The notes beneath the pieces are model-generated. The model searched no databases, was not told the DNA's origin, and saw only the letters and a program-made list of their open reading frames with translations. A DNA stretch of 13,286 nucleotides from JAGXQV01 sp964451375 (GTDB lineage Bacteria; Pseudomonadota; Gammaproteobacteria; Burkholderiales; Sulfuricellaceae), in NCBI GenBank assembly GCA_964451375.1, contig CAYVIN010000106.1, positions 1-13,286 of the forward strand. The letters run 5' to 3'. Shown here one piece after another: positions 7,716 to 13,286 of this stretch; position 1 is the first letter of the stretch, and each line of letters opens with the position of its first letter. The position numbers and the translations under genes were made by a program.

Positions 7716-8102
7716 ATGACGGCACAGGACACCCCCAATCAGCGCCACTTTTCGCGCATCAACTTTTTTGCCGACGCCCGCGTTCAAATCGACGCAGCGC
7801 TGCATCCCTGCACCCTGCTGGATATCGCCCTCAAGGGCGCGTTGATCGAAATATCCGACGCCGATTCATATTCCCCAGGCGCCTCGTGCCGGCTGATGCT
7901 GCCGCTGGGCAACCAGGGCGGCAGACAAATCGTCATGGAAGGCGTCATCGTCCACCGCGAAGCCAGCCGGATCGGCATCGAATGCCGGTTTATCGACGTG
8001 GATAGCCTTACCGACCTGCGCCGTCTGGTGGAACTCAATCTCGGCAGCGACAGCTTTCTGGAGCGTGAATTACACGAGTTGTTGAAACCACCGGCGGCTT
8101 GA
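7716..8102 (+). CDS. PilZ-domain protein, putative cyclic-di-GMP receptor
   Basis: This small 128-aa cytosolic protein consists almost wholly of one PilZ domain. The RxxxR motif is R10-H-F-S-R14 and the second motif is D36-I-A-L-K-G41. The canonical pattern is D/NxSxxG, so Ser is replaced by Ala here. The rest fits the PilZ fold: a beta-rich core, a GIECRFIDVD strand and a final helix (LRRLVELNL) before a short acidic tail. PilZ proteins usually bind c-di-GMP and affect motility, pili or exopolysaccharide; the target here is unknown. GGAG at 7705-7708, seven bases before the ATG, supports the start. A palindromic element begins at the base after the stop codon. Confidence 0.88.
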   Translation: MTAQDTPNQRHFSRINFFADARVQIDAALHPCTLLDIALKGALIEISDADSYSPGASCRLMLPLGNQGGRQIVMEGVIVHREASRIGIECRFIDVDSLTDLRRLVELNLGSDSFLERELHELLKPPAA

Positions 8103-8264
8103 TATACCTTGCCTCGTCGCGATTTGGCGATTTGACCGCGTCTGGCGGGATGCGATGCAAGGCGCAAATTGCGCGGTGTGGCCGTACCACACAAGCACAA
8201 GGAACGCAGCAGCGCGCCCGCCAGACGATGGACAAATCGGTAAATTGTAGCGAGGCAAGGTATA
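8103..8264. repeat. 162-bp nested palindromic MITE-like element
   Basis: The termini TATACCTTGCCTCG (8103-8116) and CGAGGCAAGGTATA (8251-8264) are perfect 14-bp inverted repeats. Inside, CGATTTG at 8128-8134 pairs with CAAATCG at 8233-8239, and CGTCTGGCGGG at 8139-8149 pairs perfectly with CCCGCCAGACG at 8217-8227. A central hairpin, GTGTGG, loop CCGTA, CCACAC, spans 8176-8192. The whole element folds back on itself and carries no gene. It starts immediately after the pilZ stop codon. This is the architecture of a non-autonomous palindromic element, though I cannot name the family. Confidence 0.8.
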
Positions 8265-8283
8265 CCCCCGCACAATCCGCGAA

Positions 8284-8303
8284 GCCGCCCAGGTTCCGGC
8301 GGC
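8284..8303 (+). terminator. Possible terminator hairpin upstream of valS
   Basis: GCCGCC at 8284-8289 pairs with GGCGGC at 8298-8303 around an eight-base loop, followed by GGTTTCGTTAT. The U-tract is poor, so this is a weak candidate for ending the rph-pilZ transcript. The remaining bases between 8265 and the valS promoter show no gene. Confidence 0.35.
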
Positions 8304-8384
8304 GGTTTCGTTATCCCGAAAATTTTGCCTCCCTCCTGACCGTTGATATCGACCTTCCAACCGGTCACCCCCGAAATAACCGGG

Positions 8385-8390
8385 TATAAT
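8385..8390 (+). promoter_or_regulatory. Putative -10 box of the valS promoter
   Basis: A perfect TATAAT lies 36 bp before the valS ATG. No good -35 hexamer stands at 16-18 bp; the bases at about 8362-8367 (CGGTCA) are poor. Transcription would start near 8397, leaving a leader of about 30 bases. Confidence 0.5.
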
Positions 8391-8426
8391 CAGCGGCTTT
8401 TCATCCCCCGTAAAAATATTCGCAAC

Positions 8427-11186
8427 ATGGAACTCGCCAAAAGCTTCGAACCCCGCGCCATCGAGGCGCACTGGTACCCGATCTGGGAATCCAACGGCTA
8501 CTTTAAAGCGGCCACGCATGAAGGCAAGGACGCCTACTGCATCATGCTGCCGCCGCCCAACGTCACCGGTACGCTGCACATGGGCCACGCCTTTCAGGAC
8601 ACCCTGATGGACACCCTGATCCGCTACCATCGCATGAAGGGCGAGAACACCCTGTGGCAGCCGGGCACCGATCACGCCGGCATCGCCACGCAGATCGTGG
8701 TGGAACGTCAGTTGGACGCCAAGGGCGTATCGCGCCACGACTTGGGCCGCGAGAAATTCCTCGAAAAAGTGTGGGACTGGAAGGAAGAATCCGGCTCGAC
8801 GATCACCCGTCAGATGCGCCGCCTGGGGGCCTCCTGCGACTGGTCGCGGGAGCGTTTCACCATGGACGATGGGCTTTCCAAGGCGGTCAGCGAAGTCTTT
8901 GTCACCTTGTACAAGCAGGGCCTGATTTATCGCGGCAAGCGCCTGGTCAACTGGGATCCGGTGCTGCAAACGGCGGTCTCCGATCTCGAAGTGATCTCCG
9001 AGGAAGAAGACGGCTCCATGTGGCACATCCGCTACCCGGTGGAAGGCAGCGACGACGCGCTGGTCGTCGCCACCACCCGCCCGGAAACCATGCTGGGCGA
9101 CATGGCGGTGGCGGTACACCCCGAAGACGAGCGCTACCAGCACCTGATCGGCAAACATGTGCGTCTGCCGTTGTGCGAGCGCACCATCCCGATCATCGCC
9201 GACGACTACGTGGACAAGGAATTCGGTACCGGTTGCGTGAAAATCACCCCGGCCCACGATTTCAACGATTATCAGGTCGGGCAGCGTCATCACCTCGAAC
9301 CGCTGAGCATCCTCACGCTGGACGCGAAGATCAACGAACTGGCACCGACGCAGTACCAGGGCATGGATCGCTTCGAAGCGCGCAAGAAGATCGTCGCCGA
9401 CTTGGAAGCCCAGGGCTATCTGGTCGAAATCAAGCCGCACAAGCTGATGGTGCCTCGCGGCGACCGCACCCATACCGTGATCGAGCCGATGCTCACCGAC
9501 CAGTGGTACGTGGCGATGGATGGCATCGCCAAGCGCGCCCTGAAATCGGTGGCCGACGGCGAAGTGAAGTTCGTCCCGGACAACTGGACGCACGTCTACA
9601 ACCAGTGGCTGGAAAACATCCAGGACTGGTGCATCTCCCGCCAGATCTGGTGGGGCCACCGGATTCCGGCATGGTACGACGAGGACGGTAACGTCTATGT
9701 CGCCCATAGCCTTGAAGAAGCCCAGCAACAGGCGGGCATCGAGAAAATCCTCAGCCAGGACGAAGATGTGCTCGACACCTGGTTCTCCTCCGCGTTGTGG
9801 CCGTTCTCCACCCTCGGCTGGCCGCAGCAGACGCCCGAACTGAAGACCTTCCTGCCCGGCTCGGTGCTGGTCACTGGCTTCGACATCATTTTCTTCTGGG
9901 TGGCCAGGATGATCATGATGTCGCTGCATTTCACCGACAAGGTGCCTTTCAAAGAGGTGTACGTCCACGGCCTGGTGCGCGACCAGCATGGCAACAAGAT
10001 GTCGAAATCCAAGGGCAACGTGATCGACCCGATTGATCTGATCGACGGCATCACCCTGGAAGACCTGGTCACCAAGCGCACCAGCAATCTGATGAACCCC
10101 AAGCAGGCCGAGTCGATTGCCAAGCTCACCCGCAAGGATTTCCCGGATGGGATTCCCTCCTTCGGAACGGATGCAATCAGGTTCACTTTCGCCAGCCTGG
10201 CTTCACACGGGCGTGACATCAAGTTCGACTTCAAGCGCTGCGAAGGCTACCGCAACTTCTGCAACAAGCTGTGGAACGCCACCCGCTACGTGTTGATGAA
10301 CCTGGAAGGCCAGGATTGCGGGCAGGACGACAGCGCCGCGTTTGAATACTCGGATGCCGACAAGTGGATCGTCACCCGTCTGCAACAGGCGGAAAAGGAA
10401 GTGACGGAAGGTTTCGACCACTACCGTTTCGACATGGCGGCGCGCGCCGTCTACGAATTCGTGTGGGACGAGTATTGCGACTGGTACGTGGAACTCGCCA
10501 AGGTGCAACTGCAAAACGGCAACGAGGCACAGCAACGCGCCACCCGCCGCACCCTGGCGCGGGTGCTGGGCGCGACATTGCGTCTGGCGCATCCGTTGAT
10601 TCCCTTCATCACCGAGGAACTCTGGCAGAAGGTCGCCCCGCTCACTGGCGCAGCCAAGTGCGAACACGGCGGCAACGTGGCGTCAATCATGCTCGCGCCG
10701 TTCCCCCAGCCCAATCCCGCCAAGATCGACAATGCCGCCTATGCGCGGATCAGCACCCTCAAGGACATCGTCCACGCCTGCCGTAACCTGCGTGGTGAAA
10801 TGAACCTTTCCCCGGCACAGAAAGTGCCGCTGATTGCGCTCGGCGACATCGCTCCTTACGTGCCCTATATTCAAGCTTTGGCGAGAATCTCCGATATTAC
10901 CCTGGTCGAAGGCGAGCTGCCGCAAGCCGATGCGCCGGTGGCAGTGGTCGGTGAAGTGCGTTTGATGCTCAAGATCGAAATCGACAAGGATGCCGAAAAG
11001 GCGCGCCTGTCCAAGGAAATCGCCCGCCTCGAAGGGGAAATCGGCAAAGCGACCGCCAAGCTCGGCAACGAAAGTTTCGTGGCGCGTGCGCCGGCTACGG
11101 TAGTAGCACAGGAAAAGGAACGTCTGGCGAATTTCGCCGACACCCTCGCCAAACTCAAAGTCCAACTGGAGAAGCTTGCCGGTTGA
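8427..11186 (+). CDS. valS: Valyl-tRNA synthetase
   Basis: This 919-aa class I aminoacyl-tRNA synthetase charges tRNA-Val in the cytosol. The HIGH motif is HMGH at 51-54, in PPPNVTGTLHMGH, and the KMSKS motif is at 524-528. Between them lies the large editing (CP1) insertion with GTGCVKITPAHDFNDYQVG. The anticodon-binding helical domain follows, and the C-terminal coiled-coil arm typical of ValRS covers roughly the last 65-70 residues. I chose the ATG at 8427 because it gives the usual MELAKSFEPRAIEAHWY start and follows a -10 box; a TTG 84 bases further upstream would add a tail unlike the family. No clear Shine-Dalgarno is visible. The gene appears intact, and mlaA follows on the same strand after 49 bp. 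Confidence 0.97.
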   Translation: MELAKSFEPRAIEAHWYPIWESNGYFKAATHEGKDAYCIMLPPPNVTGTLHMGHAFQDTLMDTLIRYHRMKGENTLWQPGTDHAGIATQIVVERQLDAKGVSRHDLGREKFLEKVWDWKEESGSTITRQMRRLGASCDWSRERFTMDDGLSKAVSEVFVTLYKQGLIYRGKRLVNWDPVLQTAVSDLEVISEEEDGSMWHIRYPVEGSDDALVVATTRPETMLGDMAVAVHPEDERYQHLIGKHVRLPLCERTIPIIADDYVDKEFGTGCVKITPAHDFNDYQVGQRHHLEPLSILTLDAKINELAPTQYQGMDRFEARKKIVADLEAQGYLVEIKPHKLMVPRGDRTHTVIEPMLTDQWYVAMDGIAKRALKSVADGEVKFVPDNWTHVYNQWLENIQDWCISRQIWWGHRIPAWYDEDGNVYVAHSLEEAQQQAGIEKILSQDEDVLDTWFSSALWPFSTLGWPQQTPELKTFLPGSVLVTGFDIIFFWVARMIMMSLHFTDKVPFKEVYVHGLVRDQHGNKMSKSKGNVIDPIDLIDGITLEDLVTKRTSNLMNPKQAESIAKLTRKDFPDGIPSFGTDAIRFTFASLASHGRDIKFDFKRCEGYRNFCNKLWNATRYVLMNLEGQDCGQDDSAAFEYSDADKWIVTRLQQAEKEVTEGFDHYRFDMAARAVYEFVWDEYCDWYVELAKVQLQNGNEAQQRATRRTLARVLGATLRLAHPLIPFITEELWQKVAPLTGAAKCEHGGNVASIMLAPFPQPNPAKIDNAAYARISTLKDIVHACRNLRGEMNLSPAQKVPLIALGDIAPYVPYIQALARISDITLVEGELPQADAPVAVVGEVRLMLKIEIDKDAEKARLSKEIARLEGEIGKATAKLGNESFVARAPATVVAQEKERLANFADTLAKLKVQLEKLAG

Positions 11187-11200
11187 TCAGGGCTTACTGA

Positions 11201-11206
11201 TATACT
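11201..11206 (+). promoter_or_regulatory. Possible -10 box for mlaA
   Basis: TATACT lies 15 bp after the valS stop codon and 29 bp before the mlaA ATG. A partial -35, TTGCCG, at 11176-11181 gives a long 19-bp spacer. The promoter is weakly supported, and read-through from valS is equally possible. Confidence 0.3.
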
Positions 11207-11235
11207 TAACCCAACAAAATCAAACGGGTATTTTT

Positions 11236-11955
11236 ATGGAAAATTCGGCATTTGGCAGGAAACTGGCGGCGCTGGCCGTAACAAGCGCGTTTCTCCTCGG
11301 CGGTTGCGCCACCAATGGGGACAAACGTGATCCGCTGGAACCGATGAACCGGGGCGTCTATCAGTTCAACGATGTGGTTGACAAGGCCGTCATCAAACCG
11401 GTGGCGCAGGGCTACAAGGCAATCCTGCCGCAGCCGGTGCGCACCGGCGTAAGCAACTTCTTTTCCAATCTCGATGACGCCGTGGTGGTGGTCAACGACG
11501 TTCTGCAATTCAAGCTGGAGCGCTCGGTTACCGACCTTTTCCGGCTGATCACCAATACCACCATCGGCCTCGGCGGCCTGCTCGACATCGCCACGCCGAT
11601 GGGGCTGGAAAAACACAACGAGGATTTCGGCCAGACTCTGGGTTATTGGGGAATCGGCAATGGCCCTTATCTGGTGCTGCCGTTCCTCGGCCCAAGTTCG
11701 TTCCGCGATGGCGTCGGACGTGCGGTGGATTGGCAATATGATCCGCTCAGCCAACACCCGCGCGAGCAGGAGCGTTATACCGGAATCGCCATTAAAGTTG
11801 AGAGTGTCCGTGCGCGTATGCTGGATACCGACAAGTTGCTCGACGACGCCGCGATTGATCCCTACGTATTCGTCCGCGACGCTTATTTGCAGCGCCGCAA
11901 CAGCCTGGTTTATGACGGCAATCCGCCGCGCCGCAAATTCGACGACGACGAATAA
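11236..11955 (+). CDS. mlaA: MlaA/VacJ outer-membrane lipoprotein, phospholipid retrograde transport
   Basis: This 239-aa lipoprotein belongs to the MlaA (VacJ) family, which removes misplaced phospholipids from the outer leaflet of the outer membrane and passes them to MlaC. A signal peptide ends in the lipobox L21-G-G-C24, so Cys24 would be lipidated. Family hallmarks are DPLEPMNR at 32-39, FGQTLGYWG at 131-139 and GPYLVLPFLGPSSFRD at 143-158. The length matches the family. I chose the ATG at 11236 because it gives a proper signal peptide; a TTG at 11176 would overlap valS and add a non-signal extension. The Shine-Dalgarno is weak. The other mla genes (FEDCB) are not in the window, so this copy stands alone behind valS. 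Confidence 0.95.
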   Translation: MENSAFGRKLAALAVTSAFLLGGCATNGDKRDPLEPMNRGVYQFNDVVDKAVIKPVAQGYKAILPQPVRTGVSNFFSNLDDAVVVVNDVLQFKLERSVTDLFRLITNTTIGLGGLLDIATPMGLEKHNEDFGQTLGYWGIGNGPYLVLPFLGPSSFRDGVGRAVDWQYDPLSQHPREQERYTGIAIKVESVRARMLDTDKLLDDAAIDPYVFVRDAYLQRRNSLVYDGNPPRRKFDDDE

Positions 11956-11962
11956 ATCCCCA

Positions 11963-11994
11963 CCGGCGCGGTTTCGGGTATTCCGCCGCGCCGG
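11963..11994. terminator. GC-rich hairpin between convergent mlaA and ZIP genes
   Basis: CCGGCGCGG at 11963-11971 pairs perfectly with CCGCGCCGG at 11986-11994 around a 14-base loop. It lies between the mlaA stop and the stop of the convergent transporter gene, so it could end transcription from both sides. It has no T-tract on either strand, which lowers confidence in intrinsic termination. Confidence 0.45.
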
Positions 11995-12768
11995 CTACCC
12001 GCCCAGCAGTTCCTTCACCCCCCAGATCGATCCGATTCCCAGACCAATCAGCAAGGCCTGCTGAATCGTTGCGTGGATTTCCGCACGTTTGTGCAGACCC
12101 GGAATCAGATCAGCCACTGCCACATAAATCATGCTGGCGGCTGCGATGCTCAGGAAAAACGGCGTCCATTCCTGCAAGGATTGCAGCGTCAGATAAGCCA
12201 ACACACCCCCCACCAGCGTTGCAAAGCTGGAAATCAGGTTGAGCATAAAAGCTTGCCGTTTACTATAGCCGGAATGCAACAGAATCAGGAAATCTCCCAC
12301 TTCCTGGGGAATTTCATGAGCGATAATGGCCAGCGCCGTGGCCACGCCGACCTGAAAATCAGCAATAAAAGCCGCAGCAATAATCACCCCGTCAACAAAG
12401 TTGTGGAAGGTGTCGCCGACCATAATCATCATCCCGCTACGTCCGTGGTCGTGATCATGGGAATCCGGCGCATGAGCCTCGCAGTGGTCGGTATCGTGAC
12501 AGTGCCGCCACAACACCAGCTTTTCCAGAATAAAGAACAGCAGAATACCGAACAATATCGTCGCGGTAGTGTGTTCGATATTCTTGGTCAGTTCAAAAGC
12601 GTGGGGAAGAATTTCCAGGAAAGCCGCGCCAAGCAGCGCGCCGATGGCATAACTCACCAGCATCGGCACCCATTCGGCGCGCGCCGAAAAGGCGAACAAA
12701 CCCGCCACGGCTATGCTCAAAACGCCGCCCAGCAAGCTGGCGAGGATAATACCGGTCAATATGGACAT
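11995..12768 (-). CDS. ZIP-family divalent metal transporter
   Basis: This 257-aa inner-membrane protein has about eight predicted membrane segments and imports divalent metals such as zinc. The two metal-binding membrane motifs are present: H122-N-x-x-D126-G in segment 4 and H151-E-I-P-Q-E156 in segment 5. A histidine- and aspartate-rich cytosolic loop at about 88-109 (HCHDTDHCEAHAPDSHDHDH) is typical of the loop between segments 3 and 4 and may sense or buffer metal. The ATG at 12768 opens directly into the first membrane segment; a possible AGGA lies about 12 bases upstream, further than ideal. The gene faces mlaA. No metal-responsive operator is visible upstream. The exact metal, and whether it is closer to ZupT or GufA, cannot be decided here. 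Confidence 0.93.
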   Translation of the reverse strand: MSILTGIILASLLGGVLSIAVAGLFAFSARAEWVPMLVSYAIGALLGAAFLEILPHAFELTKNIEHTTATILFGILLFFILEKLVLWRHCHDTDHCEAHAPDSHDHDHGRSGMMIMVGDTFHNFVDGVIIAAAFIADFQVGVATALAIIAHEIPQEVGDFLILLHSGYSKRQAFMLNLISSFATLVGGVLAYLTLQSLQEWTPFFLSIAAASMIYVAVADLIPGLHKRAEIHATIQQALLIGLGIGSIWGVKELLGG

Positions 12769-12792
12769 GTCGCGGTGAAGTTCCTACCCTTT

Positions 12793-12824
12793 AAAAAGGG
12801 AACGAGCCGCAGACGAGCGGCTCG
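12793..12824 (-). terminator. Terminator-like hairpin downstream of the tRNA remnant
   Basis: Read on the minus strand, CGAGCCGC (12824-12817) pairs perfectly with GCGGCTCG (12810-12803) around a six-base loop and is followed by TTCCCTTTTT. It lies 17 bp beyond the CCA end of the tRNA fragment, where a tRNA terminator would be expected. A second small palindrome, CCCTTTAAAAAGGG, lies at 12787-12800. Confidence 0.55.
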
Positions 12825-12840
12825 CTTACCTTCTGGAGTT

Positions 12841-12890
12841 TGGTGGGCCCGCACGGACTTGAACCGTGGACCAAAGGATTATGCGTTCTT
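12841..12890 (-). pseudogene. Orphan 3' part of a CAU-anticodon tRNA (tRNA-Met or tRNA-Ile2)
   Basis: On the minus strand the sequence ends CGGGCCC-A-CCA (12851-12841), preceded by a perfect T-arm CACGG-TTCAAGT-CCGTG (12868-12852), a variable loop TGGTC and an anticodon arm containing CAT (12883-12881). The anticodon stem has one mismatch (AAGAA against TCCTT), and position 33 is G instead of the near-universal T. Upstream of about 12890 there is no D-arm and no 5' acceptor strand GGGCCCG, so the 5' half is missing. This is how the far end of an element integrated in a tRNA gene looks, although simple truncation is also possible. The open frames across it are tRNA mistranslations, not genes. 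Confidence 0.8.
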
Positions 12891-12992
12891 TCAACAGGCC
12901 GCCATTGTAAATCTTTACCCGACATAATCAAGACTTACAAGACATCGCAACACTTTAACCTATATTCCTCAGTTGGACGGGTTGGAGTGTGC
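12891..12992. other. Non-coding sequence beside the tRNA remnant
   Basis: I see no gene, RNA or clear repeat here. The base composition is more AT-rich than the flanking genes. Frames crossing it depend on the tRNA remnant and repeats. Confidence 0.5.
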
Positions 12993-13154
12993 GGTTTTTG
13001 GGGTGCAGGGCATACCCAAAGGGCACAAGAGGCGCGACGACGAGTAATGGCTATTCCATTGCGAGGAGGAGCACCCGTAAAGGGCATCACCGCCATTGTA
13101 TCCGGCTGAAGCCGGAACAATGGCGCGACAACGCAGCCATGCGCCCAAAAAACC
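12993..13154. repeat. 162-bp nested imperfect inverted-repeat element
   Basis: The ends GGTTTTTGGGGTGCAGGGC (12993-13011) and GCCATGCGCCCAAAAAACC (13136-13154) are inverted repeats with three mismatches in 19. Inside are a small hairpin AATGG-CTATT-CCATT and a stronger one at 13093-13123: CCATTGT pairs with ACAATGG, and CCGGC pairs with GCCGG around a TGAA loop. It has no coding capacity and looks like another palindromic, MITE-like element. Confidence 0.65.
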
Positions 13155-13286
13155 GTGCAATCCGGCCCGTAGCGCTCTCACCAAACAGGTGAGCGCCAAA
13201 TCACGTACAAAGTTGTTCCCCCGGTGTCAAGCTAGCCAGAATGTTGCGTAAAATTTCCCCAGCGGGATTTCACTGAGCCCCTACGA
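13155..13286. other. Non-coding right edge of the window
   Basis: A hairpin with a two-base bulge lies at 13172-13196 (GCGCT-CT-CACC pairs with GGTG-AGCGC around AAACA). From 13201 to the end there is no gene. The segment could be the margin of an insertion sequence continuing outside the window, but the sequence shown does not establish this. Confidence 0.4.

Noticed and set aside
8070..9989. 639-aa minus-strand open frame opposite valS
   Set aside because: It is antisense to the catalytic half of valyl-tRNA synthetase and runs through the palindromic element; it has no domain signature.
12073..12927. 284-aa plus-strand open frame opposite the ZIP transporter
   Set aside because: It is antisense to a gene with clear metal-binding motifs and membrane segments, and its end is again tRNA antisense (WARTDLNRGPKDY).
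12840..13109. Open frame starting MVGPHGLEPWTKG on the plus strand
   Set aside because: It is the antisense translation of the tRNA 3' fragment; such GLEP-type peptides are well-known spurious products of tRNA-derived sequence, and the rest runs through repeats.
8103..13154. Relationship between the two 162-bp palindromic elements at 8103-8264 and 12993-13154
   Set aside because: They share length, a nested layout and a short GCACAAG-containing stretch (about 18 of 31 bases alike), but their termini differ, so common origin cannot be claimed by eye.

Overview
The window is a GC-rich stretch of a proteobacterial chromosome. The combination of a TTG-started RND-type adaptor with its ABC ATPase, rph, a PilZ protein, valS, mlaA and a ZIP transporter, together with many palindromic intergenic repeats, suggests a betaproteobacterium, perhaps Nitrosomonadales- or Gallionella-like. 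This placement is inferred from protein style and was not checked by any search.

Left part (1-4885). A 411-bp intergenic stretch with palindromic CT/GA-rich repeats leads into one very large gene (412-4419, 1335 aa). It encodes a CHAT caspase-like protease fused to a STAND/NB-ARC-type P-loop NTPase and a C-terminal TPR-like helical region. The His/Cys dyad and the nucleotide-binding motifs are all intact. The architecture matches single-protein sensor-switch-effector systems implicated in bacterial conflict and programmed cell death, and it is the most interesting gene here. Its TAG stop codon forms the first three bases of a 23-bp inverted repeat. That repeat opens about 440 bp packed with three or more distinct inverted repeats.

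Middle part (4886-8426). On the minus strand, a periplasmic adaptor and a MacB/LolD-type ABC ATPase overlap by four bases, but the expected FtsX/MacB-like permease is absent. The repeat nest and the convergent CHAT gene lie where it could have been. A 118-bp cruciform-like element occupies the divergent intergenic region before rph (RNase PH). A small PilZ-domain gene follows rph, and its stop codon is immediately followed by a 162-bp nested palindromic, MITE-like element.

Right part (8427-13286). valS and mlaA (outer-membrane lipid-asymmetry lipoprotein) are co-directional. A ZIP-family metal transporter converges on them, separated by a GC-rich hairpin. Upstream of the ZIP gene, on the minus strand, lies an orphan 3' part of a CAU-anticodon tRNA that still has a terminator-like hairpin but has no 5' half. 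This is the typical footprint of an element integrated in a tRNA gene; the geometry puts the element to the right. The last ~400 bp hold no convincing gene, only another nested inverted-repeat element and further non-coding sequence.

The housekeeping genes (rph, valS, mlaA) are ordinary and intact. The accessory interest lies in the CHAT-STAND-TPR gene, the incomplete ABC export locus and the orphan tRNA end.
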